Origin: Mycolicibacterium fluoranthenivorans
GTDB taxonomy: Bacteria; Actinomycetota; Actinomycetes; Mycobacteriales; Mycobacteriaceae
Assembly: GCF_011758805.1 (NCBI RefSeq)
Contig: NZ_JAANOW010000002.1
Span: 992,001 to 1,056,000 of the forward strand
DNA: 64,000 bases
Reading direction: 5' to 3'
Both the position numbers and the translations under genes were made by a program. Shown here piece after piece: positions 40,907 through 50,852 of the stretch. Below the pieces are notes generated by a model. It made no database searches and had not been told where the DNA came from. It saw nothing but the letters and a program-made list of their open reading frames with translations. Each line of letters starts with the position of its first letter. Within the stretch, counting starts at the first letter, position 1.

Positions 40907-41305
40907 ATGAACACAGTTGACGAGAACGAATTTGCTTGGGCTCTCCTGGGATCGGCGAAGCCGTTCCTCGCGGACGCGGTGAATTCATGCCTGTGCGTCA
41001 AGATCGGCGCGGGCGAGCAGAACGTCGCCATCAGAGAACTTCTCGAACGATTCGTGGGCAACGGCGCGACGCTGCCTCCTGCCCTCGTGGCGTCGTTGTG
41101 GGCGTGGATAAATGGATTCGTCGGCAGTGATGAGGAGACCGCACTGCGCGATCTTGCCGTGCGAATACGAGTGGCGCAGACAAGTCACCCGAGCCCGCCG
41201 GCCCACCAGGACGATCCGGAAGTGGCGCAGTTGATTCCGCGACGAAGCGAGCGAGCTGAGAGAAAGCACGTGCAGTTCGCGGCGGCCGTCAACCATTCGC
41301 TGTAG
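40907..41305 (+). CDS. hypothetical protein, helical
   Basis: This protein has 132 residues when started at the ATG at 40907, which has GGAG 8 bp upstream. The frame is open back to a GTG at 40820 overlapping the mkl stop, and an ATG at 40889 is another option. The first 90 residues look like real helical coding sequence ([15 protein letters not shown], then [16 protein letters not shown]); the rest is charged and probably disordered. No family is recognised. It may be co-transcribed with mkl. Confidence 0.55.
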   Translation: MNTVDENEFAWALLGSAKPFLADAVNSCLCVKIGAGEQNVAIRELLERFVGNGATLPPALVASLWAWINGFVGSDEETALRDLAVRIRVAQTSHPSPPAHQDDPEVAQLIPRRSERAERKHVQFAAAVNHSL

Positions 41306-41665
41306 AAGAGCGCGACTCCGAGACCGCAGGAGATGGCCGTGATCAGCCATAATCGAATGGTCAGTGTGCTTTCCGGCCAGTTCATCAGCTCGAAGTGGTG
41401 CACGCAGCCCATGCTGCACGCCAACGGTGTCACCCAGGTCCCCACTTACCTGTCCCGGGACTGGGGCCGCGACTGGGGTTCGTTACGCCGCTTCGATCCC
41501 GTCGTCGAAGCCCCCGAAGCGCACCTGAACCTCGCGACCGCCACCCGTAGCGGCCTCTGGAACCCGGGGCCGATCCGTATCGGCCCGTGAGCGCGCGAAC
41601 GATCGTCCACATCGGCGTGCGCGAGCTCCAAGATTATTCCAAGGACCGCAACGACGATTACCGCC
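41306..41665. other. 360-bp region without a convincing gene
   Basis: A plus-strand frame (41333-41590, 85 codons) and several minus-strand frames are open here. One minus-strand frame (41185-41445) has a plausible membrane segment ([20 protein letters not shown]) but overlaps the preceding gene. Composition is not typical of coding sequence in any frame. I would leave it as intergenic until homologues are found. A stretch of AT-rich DNA at 41330-41400 is the likeliest regulatory part. Confidence 0.4.
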
Positions 41666-41971
41666 ATGACAACAACACCTCAGCCCCAGCAAGACCCCAC
41701 CTACGCACCTCAGCCGGCCCACCCCGGAGTGGATCCGCTGACCGGTCGGCCGCTCTCCGACAAGAGCAAGGTGACCGCGGGTCTGCTGGGAATCCTCCTC
41801 GGCAGCTTCGGGCTCGGCCGCTTCTACCTCGGGTACACCAAGCTGGCCGTCGCGCAGATCGCGGTCACCTGGCTGACGCTGGGAATCGGCGGCATCTGGC
41901 CCTTCATCGATGGCATCCTGATCCTTCTCGGCAAGGTGCCCGACGTGGAAGGCCGCCCGCTGCGTAGTTGA
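41666..41971 (+). CDS. TM2-domain membrane protein
   Basis: This 101-residue protein has a proline- and glutamine-rich cytoplasmic N-terminus (about 33 residues), then two transmembrane helices with the TM2 signature: GLLGILLGSFGLGRFYLG, a short turn and GIGGIWPFIDGILILLG. The Gly-rich helices and the DG motif are diagnostic. Function of bacterial TM2 proteins is unknown. It converges with the topoisomerase operon with 7 bp between stops. Confidence 0.82.
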   Translation: MTTTPQPQQDPTYAPQPAHPGVDPLTGRPLSDKSKVTAGLLGILLGSFGLGRFYLGYTKLAVAQIAVTWLTLGIGGIWPFIDGILILLGKVPDVEGRPLRS

Positions 41972-41978
41972 GCGGTTG

Positions 41979-44123
41979 CTAGGTCGCGGGCGTCACATCC
42001 CTGCCGGAACCCTTGATCGAAGCCTTCGCACGCTTCTCGGCACGCACCGGCTTGCCGCCTCGGACGAACCCGGCGGGGGAGACCGACGCCGCCATCAACG
42101 CGTCCTCGCCGTTGACGAACGGGTGGAACGTGACGCCTGCGCCACCGCGCCCCTTCACCGGAATATCGGCGACTTCGGTGACTTTCCAACCCTTTTCGGA
42201 GATCGAAAGGACAGCCTCGCCGTTCTCGCAGGTGAGCGGCAGCGCGGCAATGACCTCGTCGCCGGGGTCACCGGCCGTCAGCTTCACCCCGGCCACACCA
42301 TTGCCGGCCGCACCCTGCGGGTTCACGGCGGCGGGGTCGATGCGCAACACCTTTCCGCGCCGGGTCACCAGCGCCAGGTGATACCCCGGTGTCAGCACAC
42401 CTGAGCGCACCAACCCGGTGATGTCCGGCGCCACGGGGATGTCGCGGATCTTGTAGGGCAGGCCGTTGCCGGTGGTGAACTTGACGCGCCCGTCGGTCCA
42501 CACCGCCCACCCCAGGCCCGAGGTGAGCAGGTCACCGTGACTGTCGGAGAACACCCCGCGGTCATCAAGACGCCAGGAGGCATTGACCTTCCGCTCGCGC
42601 GCCCCGTCCTCATCGGAGCCCGCCACCGTCGGTGTGGCCTCGAAGTCCAGCACCGTGCGACGGTCGAACTCGGCTCCCTTGAACAGTTTCGCGGTCTCCA
42701 CCAGTTCCTTGTCGATGACCGCGCGTCGCGCGTCGGGGTTCGACACCAGTTCGGTCAGTTCGAGGAACTCGGCATCCAGTTTTTCGGCTTCGGCCTGCAG
42801 TTCGATGACGTCGAGTCGGGTCAACCGTCGAAGCTGCAGTCCCAGAACATAATCGGCCTGCTCGGCGTCGATCGAGAAGCGCTCCTGCAAGCCCTGGCGA
42901 GCCTCGTCGACGGTATCGGAACTGCGGATGACCGCCACCGCGGCATCGATGTCGAGGTGGATGAGCATCAGGCCGGCCACGAGGTGGCGACGGGCGGTGA
43001 CCTTCTCCAGGCGATACTCGCTGCGGCGCACCACCACCGAGTCGCGCAGGTGCAGGAATGCCGAGATCAGTTCACGTACCGACCACCAGCGAGGTACCCG
43101 GTCCTCGTCGAGAGCGACGAGGCTGGCGGCGAAGGTGGACTCCAACGGTGTCAGTGCGAGCAACTGCTCACGGATCTGCTCGGCATTGTGACCACGTTTG
43201 GCGGTGACCACGATCCGCAGCCCGTTACGCCGGTCGGTCAGATCGGACATATCGGCCACACCGGGGAGTTCCCCGGACTCGACCAAGGCCCGGATCCGTT
43301 CCTGGACAGTGGAACTGGCGACACCGGGCGGAAGCTCGGTGATGATGACGTTCTTGCCCTCCACGGATACGGTGCCGCGCACGGTGAACGCGCCGCGTCC
43401 GGTGGTGAGGTATTCGCGCAACCCGGCGGTGCCGACCACGGTGGCGCCGCAGCCCCAGTCGGGGCCGGGAATGAGCTTGACCAACCTGTCGTCGGTCATC
43501 TTCGGCGTCGCCAGCAGCGCCCGGCAGGCGGCCATGATCTCGCGGGGGTTGTGCGCCGGCACCTTGGTGGCCCAGCCCTCGGCGATACCGACGGCACCGT
43601 TGCACAGCAGCACCGGCCAGCGCGCCGGCAGCACTGTCGGCTCGATCCACTCTCCGTCGAACGTCGAGACCATCGGTACGGCGTGATCGTCGAGTTCGGC
43701 GGTCAGTGCTGCACCGGGTGCCGACAGCCGCATCTCGGTATAGCGGTCAGCTGCGGGAATGTCACCTTGGATGCGCGGGAATGCGCCCTGCCCGTCAATG
43801 ACTTTCACCCGTTGGAACTCGGCGGCCATCAGTGCCGCGGCGCCGTACATCGACGCGCCGCCGTGCGGGTGCAGGTTGCCGGTGACGGCTGAGCAGACCT
43901 TGGAGGATTTCTGCGGCTTGTTACCGGGCAGCAGCTTCGAATCGTGCATCTGATAGAGCAGGCGCCGTTGGCCGGGCTTGAGCCCGTCGAACGCGGACGG
44001 GATGGCGCGGTCGCTGACGCTGTAGAGCGCGAAGGTCAGCTGGTAGTGATTCCAGTAGTCATCTGCGCTCTGGTCGAGCACCAGATCGGGGTTCTGCTCG
44101 GGCACGTCCAGGGTGGCGGTCAC
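41979..44123 (-). CDS. atypical type II topoisomerase, subunit A (gyrA/parC-like)
   Basis: A 714-residue DNA breakage-reunion subunit, shorter than GyrA (about 840). The catalytic tyrosine is Tyr128 in AADRYTEMRL, preceded by NLHPHGGASMYGAA; a coiled-coil gate region follows at about 370-480. The C-terminal part (about 520-700) has beta-propeller-like repeats but no GyrA box that I can find. Mycobacteria usually have only gyrase; an additional pair of this type in M. smegmatis was described as an unusual enzyme (TopoNM). Translated from the same operon as the B-like subunit, 11 bp downstream of it. Confidence 0.88.
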   Translation of the reverse strand: MTATLDVPEQNPDLVLDQSADDYWNHYQLTFALYSVSDRAIPSAFDGLKPGQRRLLYQMHDSKLLPGNKPQKSSKVCSAVTGNLHPHGGASMYGAAALMAAEFQRVKVIDGQGAFPRIQGDIPAADRYTEMRLSAPGAALTAELDDHAVPMVSTFDGEWIEPTVLPARWPVLLCNGAVGIAEGWATKVPAHNPREIMAACRALLATPKMTDDRLVKLIPGPDWGCGATVVGTAGLREYLTTGRGAFTVRGTVSVEGKNVIITELPPGVASSTVQERIRALVESGELPGVADMSDLTDRRNGLRIVVTAKRGHNAEQIREQLLALTPLESTFAASLVALDEDRVPRWWSVRELISAFLHLRDSVVVRRSEYRLEKVTARRHLVAGLMLIHLDIDAAVAVIRSSDTVDEARQGLQERFSIDAEQADYVLGLQLRRLTRLDVIELQAEAEKLDAEFLELTELVSNPDARRAVIDKELVETAKLFKGAEFDRRTVLDFEATPTVAGSDEDGARERKVNASWRLDDRGVFSDSHGDLLTSGLGWAVWTDGRVKFTTGNGLPYKIRDIPVAPDITGLVRSGVLTPGYHLALVTRRGKVLRIDPAAVNPQGAAGNGVAGVKLTAGDPGDEVIAALPLTCENGEAVLSISEKGWKVTEVADIPVKGRGGAGVTFHPFVNGEDALMAASVSPAGFVRGGKPVRAEKRAKASIKGSGRDVTPAT

Positions 44124-44134
44124 AATGAGTTCTC

Positions 44135-46168
44135 CTACGTCAGGTCAAGAGCAGAGGTGTCGACGCGGGAGGCGATATCGGCCATCCACGTCCGCCTGCC
44201 TTCCGGCGGCCCGCCGAACAAAGTGTGGTGCAGCTTGGATTCGCCGTCGTCGAGATGCACTCGAATGACGGTGCGCCGCTGCGGATCCAGCACGGTGTTC
44301 CAGAAGTCGTCGGCATCCATCTCGCCGAGACCTTTGTTTCGTTGTACTTCGACCTTGCGTTTGGAGGTGGCTTTCAGTTGGGCCACCGCGGCATCGCGCT
44401 CGGATTCGTCCTGGCAGTAGATCCGCTGCGTGCCGTCCTTGACGACGAACAGCGGCGGCAGCGTCACGTAGACCATGCCCGCTTCGACGAGTGGGCGGTA
44501 GAAGTCCAGGAACATCGAGATGAGGCTGGAGTTGATATTGCCGCCGTCGGGGTCGGCGTCGGAGGCGAACAGGATGCGGTCGTAGCGGCACAGTTCCGGA
44601 TCGCAGTGGTCACGCACGCCGCAGCCCAGGATGCGTTCGATGGAATCGAACTCGTCTTTGACCCGTGCCTTGCTCAGCGTGAACCCATAGACGTTGGGCG
44701 GCTTGCCTTTCAGGGGGAAGGCCGCCTGGAAGGTGGCGTCGCGCGCCGCCTTGATGGTGCCCAGGGCCGAATCGCCCTCGCACAAGAACAACTCGGCACC
44801 GGATCCGCGGCCGGTCTCCCTGCTGGGCAGCAGCTTCGGTGGCAGCGACAGGTTGGTGCCCAGGCCCTTGGCCTTGGATGCCGCGCGGGACCGGGCCTTG
44901 GCGCCTTCGGCGCTGCGCCGCGCTCGCGCCGATTCCAGCGCCAGTTTCGTCCACAACGACACGGTGTCGCTGTTGGCGGGGTTGGCCGCCCATACGGTGA
45001 CGCTGCGCGCCACATCCGGGGCCATCGCCAGGTTCAGCGACCGCGAGGACACCGCCGTCTTGGCTTGGGAGTCCCATGCCACATCGGGGGCGCGGGTGTC
45101 GACGGCCAGTGCGGTGACCGCCGCGAAATCCTGCGGCTCCGGACCGTCCTCGCCTTTGGCCAGGCCGAGGTCGCGGATCCGGGAAGCGCGATCGGCCAGG
45201 GCTTCGGACAGCCCCTTCACGGCGGCCGTCAGGTGGGACCCCCCACCCGGGGTCCGCACGGTATTGCAGAACGCGGCGACGGTGGCAGGTTCGGCCGGGC
45301 CTGCGGTCAGCGACCAGCGAAACGGGGTCGGCCCGCGGCCGGTGGTGTACTCACCGCGGCCCTCTACCACGGCGCGCACGCCGGGTACGGGAGTGCCGGC
45401 GGCGGTGCACATGAGGTCCAGTAGGGTATCGGTGCCCCACGGACCGTGGAAGGGCTCGATCAGCTCGGGCCGGATCTCTCCGCCCGGCCACCCCTCGTCG
45501 ACCACGATCAGGTGCACACCTGGCGACATCCGCGCCGCGGCGTGCGCCCGCAACAGCACCTCACCGACATCCACGCTGGAATCGGGCACCACGGCCGAGT
45601 CGAACAGGATGCGCACGGTGGTGCCGTGGGCATCCGGCTTACGGTTACCCACGCCGCGCAGTTTCTGCGTGTCGGAGCGGGTGAACGGGGCGTTCGGGTC
45701 GAAGTCCTTGCCTTCGAAGGTGCCGGGGTAGCCGCCGCCGAAACTCTGCAGGTAGGTCTTTCCGGCCCGGCGCACCGTCACATCGGTGCGTGCGGAGATG
45801 AACACCGCCGCCGCGGCGCCGATCCCGTTGAGTCCGGCACCCGTGCTGGTCGCGTCGGAATGGGCGGAGAACTTGCCGCCGGCCCGCGCGGTGCCCAGTG
45901 TCTTGACGATGCCGTTCTTCCCGGTGACGGGGTCGGAGTCGACGGGCAGGCCACGGCCGTCATCGGCGACACTGACCGATCCGTCGGCGTGCAGGGTGAT
46001 GGTGACGGTCGAGCCGCCGTGGCTGGGGTCGGCGACCTCTTCGACCGCGTTGTCCACCAACTCGCGCAGGGCCGTGTTGAGAACATCCAGGCCGAGGTTC
46101 ACCGCCGGCCGCAGGCGGGTGTGCTGGACATCGTCGAGCTCGGTGATGTCTGCGGCGTTGTAACTCAC
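44135..46168 (-). CDS. atypical type II topoisomerase, subunit B (gyrB/parE-like)
   Basis: This protein has 677 residues if started at the GTG at 46168 with GGAAGGGA 5 bp upstream. The GHKL ATPase has ELVDNAVEE and DDGRGLPVD, the transducer domain follows, and the TOPRIM metal site is EGDSALG plus SDADPDGGNI. PLKGKPPNVYGFT (adjoining) is typical of ParE-like subunits. The frame is open up to 46477, but that extension is low-complexity and without a ribosome site. With the A-like subunit downstream it should form an A2B2 enzyme. Its sequence is clearly divergent from gyrase (for example EGDSALG for EGDSAGG). Confidence 0.87.
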   Translation of the reverse strand: MSYNAADITELDDVQHTRLRPAVNLGLDVLNTALRELVDNAVEEVADPSHGGSTVTITLHADGSVSVADDGRGLPVDSDPVTGKNGIVKTLGTARAGGKFSAHSDATSTGAGLNGIGAAAAVFISARTDVTVRRAGKTYLQSFGGGYPGTFEGKDFDPNAPFTRSDTQKLRGVGNRKPDAHGTTVRILFDSAVVPDSSVDVGEVLLRAHAAARMSPGVHLIVVDEGWPGGEIRPELIEPFHGPWGTDTLLDLMCTAAGTPVPGVRAVVEGRGEYTTGRGPTPFRWSLTAGPAEPATVAAFCNTVRTPGGGSHLTAAVKGLSEALADRASRIRDLGLAKGEDGPEPQDFAAVTALAVDTRAPDVAWDSQAKTAVSSRSLNLAMAPDVARSVTVWAANPANSDTVSLWTKLALESARARRSAEGAKARSRAASKAKGLGTNLSLPPKLLPSRETGRGSGAELFLCEGDSALGTIKAARDATFQAAFPLKGKPPNVYGFTLSKARVKDEFDSIERILGCGVRDHCDPELCRYDRILFASDADPDGGNINSSLISMFLDFYRPLVEAGMVYVTLPPLFVVKDGTQRIYCQDESERDAAVAQLKATSKRKVEVQRNKGLGEMDADDFWNTVLDPQRRTVIRVHLDDGESKLHHTLFGGPPEGRRTWMADIASRVDTSALDLT

Positions 46169-46585
46169 TGCTATCCCTTCCACCAGGGCCGATGCCGCGG
46201 CGCGGCCGGATCCCGTCGGTGCGTCACTGCCCAGCGAGCCTGCCCTCGCCGTGTCAGCCGCCCCCCGATCGGCGGGCGGCTTAAGCATTCTGCCTCGGCG
46301 AGGTGACACCACACCCATCGCCAGGCCGAAGCAGTCGAAGAATTCGGTGATCGCGCACACATCGACCGGCCGCCTGGCAGCAGACGTGCTCGACCGCAAA
46401 CCTTGCTTGTCGACGCAGGGAGGGGGAAGTCGCCGGCGGCAAATCACGCCCTCTCGGCCTTTGCCAGGTCGAGGCATTCTCGAGCAAAGTCACGGTGTTC
46501 GCCGGGGCGGGAAAGGGGTTCGTCGATTGCCGCGGAACGCCCACCCCGGTGCGCGCACCTTAGAAAATGGTGAGAAGATCCCTGC
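46169..46585. other. 417-bp divergent intergenic region with hairpin
   Basis: This region separates the topoisomerase operon (minus) from a small plus-strand gene. A strong hairpin, AGCCGCCC...GGGCGGCT, at 46256-46281 includes the inner palindrome CCGATCGG; it would lie in the 5' leader of the topoisomerase mRNA if transcription starts further right. No -10/-35 pair stands out. Open frames here are extensions of the B subunit and are not supported. Confidence 0.4.
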
Positions 46586-46891
46586 GTGACAGAAGATGCG
46601 GCGGTGAGCCAGGCGCGACAGCTACTGACCGCTCTCTACGACCAAGTCGCCGACATCTCGCACAAACTGGAAATCGTCGATGCACGAAATCGGAGGGCAC
46701 GGTCGCGTGGCAACGCGCGGGTCGATCCCCGGGCCGGCGATCTGCGGCGCGAGCTCTACGAGGCGCACCGGCTGATCGACGGGTTGCACCGGCGATTCCC
46801 CGAAACCTCGCCCCATCACCGCCCTTTCGCGGGCCGGCACGCCAGGCCCGGTCAACCCCGATTGGCCGCGAGCACCGAGAGCAGTTCGTAA
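46586..46891 (+). CDS. hypothetical protein, helical, basic tail
   Basis: A 101-residue frame starting at a GTG. The first 72 residues read as two amphipathic helices ([39 protein letters not shown]) separated by an Arg-rich linker, suggesting a small coiled-coil or nucleic-acid-binding protein. The tail is basic and low in complexity. The last 40 bp overlap the 3' end of the convergent ureohydrolase gene. No family recognised; moderate doubt whether it is expressed. Confidence 0.5.
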   Translation: MTEDAAVSQARQLLTALYDQVADISHKLEIVDARNRRARSRGNARVDPRAGDLRRELYEAHRLIDGLHRRFPETSPHHRPFAGRHARPGQPRLAASTESSS

Positions 46892-47796
46892 CCGACGTGC
46901 GCTGCGGCGATGCCGGTGATCTCGGCATGGTCGTAGGCGGGCGCCACCTCGACGATGTCGGCCCCGACCACCTCCAGCCCGACCAGCCCACGCAGCGTGT
47001 TCAGTAGTTCCCGCGACGTCATGCCGCCCGCTTCGGGGGTGCCCGTACCCGGCGCGTGTGCGGGGTCGAGCACGTCGATGTCGACCGAGACGTAGACCGG
47101 GCCGCCGGAGAGGCGCTTGCGCATCCGCTCGACGATCGATGCCACGCCGTCGAATTCGTAGTCGTCGGAGCGGATCACCTGGAATCCGAGCACCGCGTCG
47201 TCCTCGAGGTCGTGCTTGCTGTACAGTGGACCGCGAATGCCGATGTGCTGGGACCGTTCCATATCGATCAGACCCTCCTCGCTGGCCCGGCGGAACGGCG
47301 TGCCGTGGGTGAACGGTGCCCCGAAGTAGGTATCCCAGGTGTCCAGGTGGGCATCGAAATGCAGCACGCCGATGGGGCCGTGATCGCGGGCCAGGGACCG
47401 CAGGATGGGCAGGGCGATGGTGTGGTCGCCGCCGATGGTCAGCACCTTCGAGCCGTCCTTGCGCAGATCGGTCACGGCGGTGTCGATGGTCTCGATCGCC
47501 TCGGCGATGTCGAACGGATTCACCGCGATATCCCCGCAGTCGGCGACCTGCTGAACCGCGAACGGTTCGATCCCGACCGCGGGGTTGTACGGCCGCAGCA
47601 GTTTCGACGAGGCGCGGACATGACCGGGTCCGAAGCGGGCCCCGGGCCGGTAGGACACCCCGCTGTCGAACGGGATGCCCACGATGCTCACATCGGCGCT
47701 GTCGACCTGGTCGATGCGCGGCAGTCGCGCAAAGGTGCCGGGTTCGGTGTAGCGGGGCCGGCGCGTGGCATCCACCGGACCGATCGGATCGGTCAT
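46852..47796 (-). CDS. ureohydrolase (agmatinase/guanidinobutyrase family)
   Basis: A 314-residue arginase-superfamily enzyme. Manganese ligands are in [13 protein letters not shown] and [19 protein letters not shown]. The family cleaves guanidino compounds into an amine plus urea. Its ATG overlaps the permease stop (ATGA), so the two are co-translated. The neighbouring nitrilase-family amidase suggests a 4-guanidinobutyramide to 4-guanidinobutyrate to 4-aminobutyrate route; agmatine is the alternative substrate. Specificity cannot be read from the sequence by eye. Confidence 0.87.
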   Translation of the reverse strand: MTDPIGPVDATRRPRYTEPGTFARLPRIDQVDSADVSIVGIPFDSGVSYRPGARFGPGHVRASSKLLRPYNPAVGIEPFAVQQVADCGDIAVNPFDIAEAIETIDTAVTDLRKDGSKVLTIGGDHTIALPILRSLARDHGPIGVLHFDAHLDTWDTYFGAPFTHGTPFRRASEEGLIDMERSQHIGIRGPLYSKHDLEDDAVLGFQVIRSDDYEFDGVASIVERMRKRLSGGPVYVSVDIDVLDPAHAPGTGTPEAGGMTSRELLNTLRGLVGLEVVGADIVEVAPAYDHAEITGIAAAHVGYELLSVLAANRG

Positions 47797-49256
47797 TTCT
47801 CCTCCGTTTCAACGGTGTTGGCGATCGCCACCGCATCGGCGGGATCGGCCAGGGATGGATCCTCGGCGATGAGGGCGAGCTCATGGGACAAGTTCAGCGA
47901 CCGGGTCAGCGCGATGTACACCAGACCGGACACCGCCAGCCCGACGATGAAGGCGATATCGACATCGCCCATCGCAGCGGCGACCGGGCCGGTATAGAAC
48001 GGCAGCACCACGAACGGGATCTCTGCGGCGATGCCCGCGGCGAAGGCCACCAGCCCGCGCCAGGACCAGGCGCCGTACACCCCCGCCGGGGTGAACAGGT
48101 CGGCGATGACGTAGTGCCCGCGGCGTACGAAGAAGAAGTCGGTGAGGTTCACCGCGGTCCACGGCACCAACAGGTACAGCATGATCAGCAACGTGGTGTT
48201 CAGCGCCGCCGTCGCGTTGGACAACAGCAGGCTCATCGCCAGCCAGGCAAGCGCGAGCACCACGATGGTGATCACTCGCAACCTCCGCGTGGGGCGTACC
48301 GAACGCACCGAATCCAGCCCGGTGACCACCGTCAGCATCCCGCTGTAGGCGTTGAGGCCCATGGTCGCCACCAGTACGAGTGTCGCGACCACCGCCAGCA
48401 CGCTGCCCAGCATCGGTACCGTGGCGTTGCCGGTGGTGTTGATCCCGGCCAGCGCATCGGAGGCGCCCAAGTAGGTGGCCATCCAGGCGCCCAGCGGGAT
48501 CAACCACACCGGGGATGCGGTGGCTCCCACGAATACCGACGCGATGATCGCCGCCGGCCGGGTGCCCCGCGGCAGGTACCGGCTGTAGTCGGATACATAG
48601 GGCGCATAGGTGATGTTGTAGGACGCGGCCACCCCGAACTGGGCCAGAAACGCGACCCAAGTGAAAGAGCCTGTAACCGAATCGGTTCCGGGTACCCCGC
48701 CGGACAGCACTCCGTAGGTGAGTACCAGCCACAGCGGTAGGGATATCCAGAACAGCACGCGGAAAGCTCTGTGCAGCAAGTCATGTCCGAAGATGGCCAG
48801 GCCGGCGGCCACCACGGTGATCACCACCGCCACCACGGCCGAATTCCAGCCGAAGATCTCCTGGAGGCCGGATTTGAGGATGACGACATCGACGACGTTG
48901 AACCCGACGAAGGTGAACAATGTGCCGATCAGCGGCACCAGCACCCCGCGGAAGCCGAACTGCGCCCGCGACTGGATCATCTGGGGCAGCCCGAGCACGG
49001 GCCCCTGGGTGGCGTGGAAGGCCATGAACAGGGTGCCGAACGCGATGCCCGCGATTCCTGCGACCACCGTCCACCACAGCGAGAGGCCGAGGCTGGGTCC
49101 GACGAACCCGAGCGCGAGGGTGAACGGCTGAAAGTTGCCGACGAACCAGAACGGCCCCTGGTGGGCGACCTTGCCGTGCCGTTCGTCATCGGGCACGTAG
49201 TCGATGGAGCGGGTCTCGATCAACGTCGCCGTCCGGTCGGCGTTGGGCATGGCCAT
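47793..49256 (-). CDS. NCS1-family permease (purine/cytosine/hydantoin-like)
   Basis: A 487-residue membrane protein with about 12 transmembrane helices. The N-terminal [20 protein letters not shown] and [21 protein letters not shown] in the middle are typical of nucleobase:cation symporter 1 members. GGGAG precedes the ATG at 49256. It should import a nitrogen-rich small molecule and is the first gene of the operon with the ureohydrolase. A palindrome in the divergent region to the PucR regulator suggests substrate-responsive control. Confidence 0.87.
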   Translation of the reverse strand: MAMPNADRTATLIETRSIDYVPDDERHGKVAHQGPFWFVGNFQPFTLALGFVGPSLGLSLWWTVVAGIAGIAFGTLFMAFHATQGPVLGLPQMIQSRAQFGFRGVLVPLIGTLFTFVGFNVVDVVILKSGLQEIFGWNSAVVAVVITVVAAGLAIFGHDLLHRAFRVLFWISLPLWLVLTYGVLSGGVPGTDSVTGSFTWVAFLAQFGVAASYNITYAPYVSDYSRYLPRGTRPAAIIASVFVGATASPVWLIPLGAWMATYLGASDALAGINTTGNATVPMLGSVLAVVATLVLVATMGLNAYSGMLTVVTGLDSVRSVRPTRRLRVITIVVLALAWLAMSLLLSNATAALNTTLLIMLYLLVPWTAVNLTDFFFVRRGHYVIADLFTPAGVYGAWSWRGLVAFAAGIAAEIPFVVLPFYTGPVAAAMGDVDIAFIVGLAVSGLVYIALTRSLNLSHELALIAEDPSLADPADAVAIANTVETEEK

Positions 49257-49286
49257 GTCTATCTCCCTGTGTGGCGGTGGTCATAC

Positions 49287-49296
49287 TTTGGCCAAA
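49287..49296. promoter_or_regulatory. TTTGGCCAAA palindrome in divergent promoter
   Basis: A perfect 10-bp palindrome lies between the permease (starts 49256, minus) and PucR (starts 49376, plus) genes. It is a candidate operator for the PucR-type regulator. It falls about 30 bp ahead of the permease start, next to a possible minus-strand -10 (TATGAC). Confidence 0.45.
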
Positions 49297-49375
49297 TCTG
49301 CTGTTGGAAGCCATAGCCGTTTTGTTCAGTCTGACCATTAAGATTGGACGATATGTACAAGACACCGGAGCGGCG

Positions 49376-50839
49376 GTGATCACCGTCCGCGATGTCGCGA
49401 CCGCTGCGTCACTGCAGCTGACAGTGGTGGCCGGCGCGGCGGGGCTGGAACGCGAGATCACCACCGCGCATGTCTCCGAACTCACCTCGCCCGGGGACTG
49501 GCTGCGCGGAGGCGAGCTCCTGATGACCGTCGGCCTGCTGCTACCGATGAACGCCGCGGCGTGCCGCACCTACGTTTCCGAATGCGCCGCGGCCGGTGTG
49601 GCCGCACTCGCGCTGGGAGTCGGCCACGGGCTGCCGTACCGGGAATGTCCGGAACCGCTGCGGGCGGCCGCGGAGCAGGAGGGTATCGCCATGCTCGTCG
49701 TGCCCGACCAGACCCCGTTCATCGCCGTCACCAAATGGGTCTTCGAAACCATCGCACGGCAGGAACGTCGTGGACTTCAACAGGCCATGGAGAACAATCG
49801 GCGGCTCACCGCGGTGGCGACGAGCTCCGCACCGCTGCCGGCGCTGCTCGCGGCGTGGGCTTCGACGAGCGCCACCCCATGTGTGGTGTGCGACGGTGCC
49901 GGCGGACTGGTAGCCGCCAGCCCGGGGACCCCGCCGGACACCGTCGAACAGGCACGCCGGGCCTGCGCCCAGATGGAGGGACGCAATTGGGCGGTGCTCA
50001 ATGGGTTGGAGGTGCACACCATCGGCGCGCAGATACCCCTGGCGTTCGTGGCGTTCGGCGCCGATATGGACGCCACCGCCCGCGCGTCGTCGACCGTGCT
50101 GGTCTCGCTCATCGCCGTGGACCGCGAGCGGCGTGAACTCTCCGATGAGCCCGAGCGTCGGCGCAGGGAACAGGTATTCGGACAGCTACTGCGCACCGGG
50201 ATCAAACGCGAACGCGCCCAACAACTTGCGTCGAGCGTCGGCTTGACCGCCGAGCACTGCCACGTCGCGGTGGTGGACGAGGCGGGGGAGGAGCTCGCGT
50301 TCCGGCTGCGCTCCACCCTGGACGGAGCCTTGGTCCGGGTCCACGGCCACACGGTGGAGATCGCGCACTGGAATCTGAACGCACTCACCGAGACCCTGCA
50401 GTCGCATGCCGGCGGACTGCCCACCGGCATCGGCGCAGCGACCAGCCCTGACACGCTGGGGGTTTCGGCCATGCAGGCGCGGTCCCTGGTCGCTGTCAGC
50501 CGACGACTCGGCCGCACCGTCAGCGCGGTCGAAGGCGAGACCGTGTCCTTGCTGCTATCGCTGGGGGCGACCGAGGCGGTCCGTGGATTCGCCGACGCGG
50601 TGCTGGCGCCACTGGAGGCGCTCGAACCGGGGGACCGGGCCGAGATGTTGCGGACGCTTGATCAATGGCTGCGGGTCAACGGTGCGTGGGATCCGGCAGC
50701 TGCTCGGTTGTCTGTGCACCGCAACACGGTTCGCAATCGCATCGACCGAATCGCGCAACTCACCGGGCGCCGGCTCGATGACGGCGACGACCGGATGGAG
50801 TTGTGGCTGGCGCTCAAGGCCCGCACGGCGCTGCCGTGA
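49376..50839 (+). CDS. PucR-family transcriptional regulator
   Basis: A 487-residue regulator. The N-terminal PucR domain (TVRDVATAASLQLTVVAGAAG to about residue 125) binds the inducer. A GGDEF-like or linker region follows, and a C-terminal helix-turn-helix (about 430-480: ARLSVHRNTVRNRIDRIAQLTG) binds DNA. GTG at 49376 has GGAG upstream; the frame is open to 49271, through promoter-like DNA. PucR proteins control use of purines, allantoin and other nitrogen sources, agreeing with the divergent permease and ureohydrolase operon. Confidence 0.88.
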   Translation: MITVRDVATAASLQLTVVAGAAGLEREITTAHVSELTSPGDWLRGGELLMTVGLLLPMNAAACRTYVSECAAAGVAALALGVGHGLPYRECPEPLRAAAEQEGIAMLVVPDQTPFIAVTKWVFETIARQERRGLQQAMENNRRLTAVATSSAPLPALLAAWASTSATPCVVCDGAGGLVAASPGTPPDTVEQARRACAQMEGRNWAVLNGLEVHTIGAQIPLAFVAFGADMDATARASSTVLVSLIAVDRERRELSDEPERRRREQVFGQLLRTGIKRERAQQLASSVGLTAEHCHVAVVDEAGEELAFRLRSTLDGALVRVHGHTVEIAHWNLNALTETLQSHAGGLPTGIGAATSPDTLGVSAMQARSLVAVSRRLGRTVSAVEGETVSLLLSLGATEAVRGFADAVLAPLEALEPGDRAEMLRTLDQWLRVNGAWDPAAARLSVHRNTVRNRIDRIAQLTGRRLDDGDDRMELWLALKARTALP

Positions 50840-50852
50840 CTAGACTTCGCTG

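Noticed and set aside
41333..41590. 85-codon plus-strand ORF
   Set aside because: No family, no ribosome site, and frame composition unlike the coding genes around it. Kept only as a region note.
46169..46477. N-terminal extension of the topoisomerase B subunit
   Set aside because: No ribosome site, low-complexity, and the GTG at 46168 with GGAAGGGA matches the family start.
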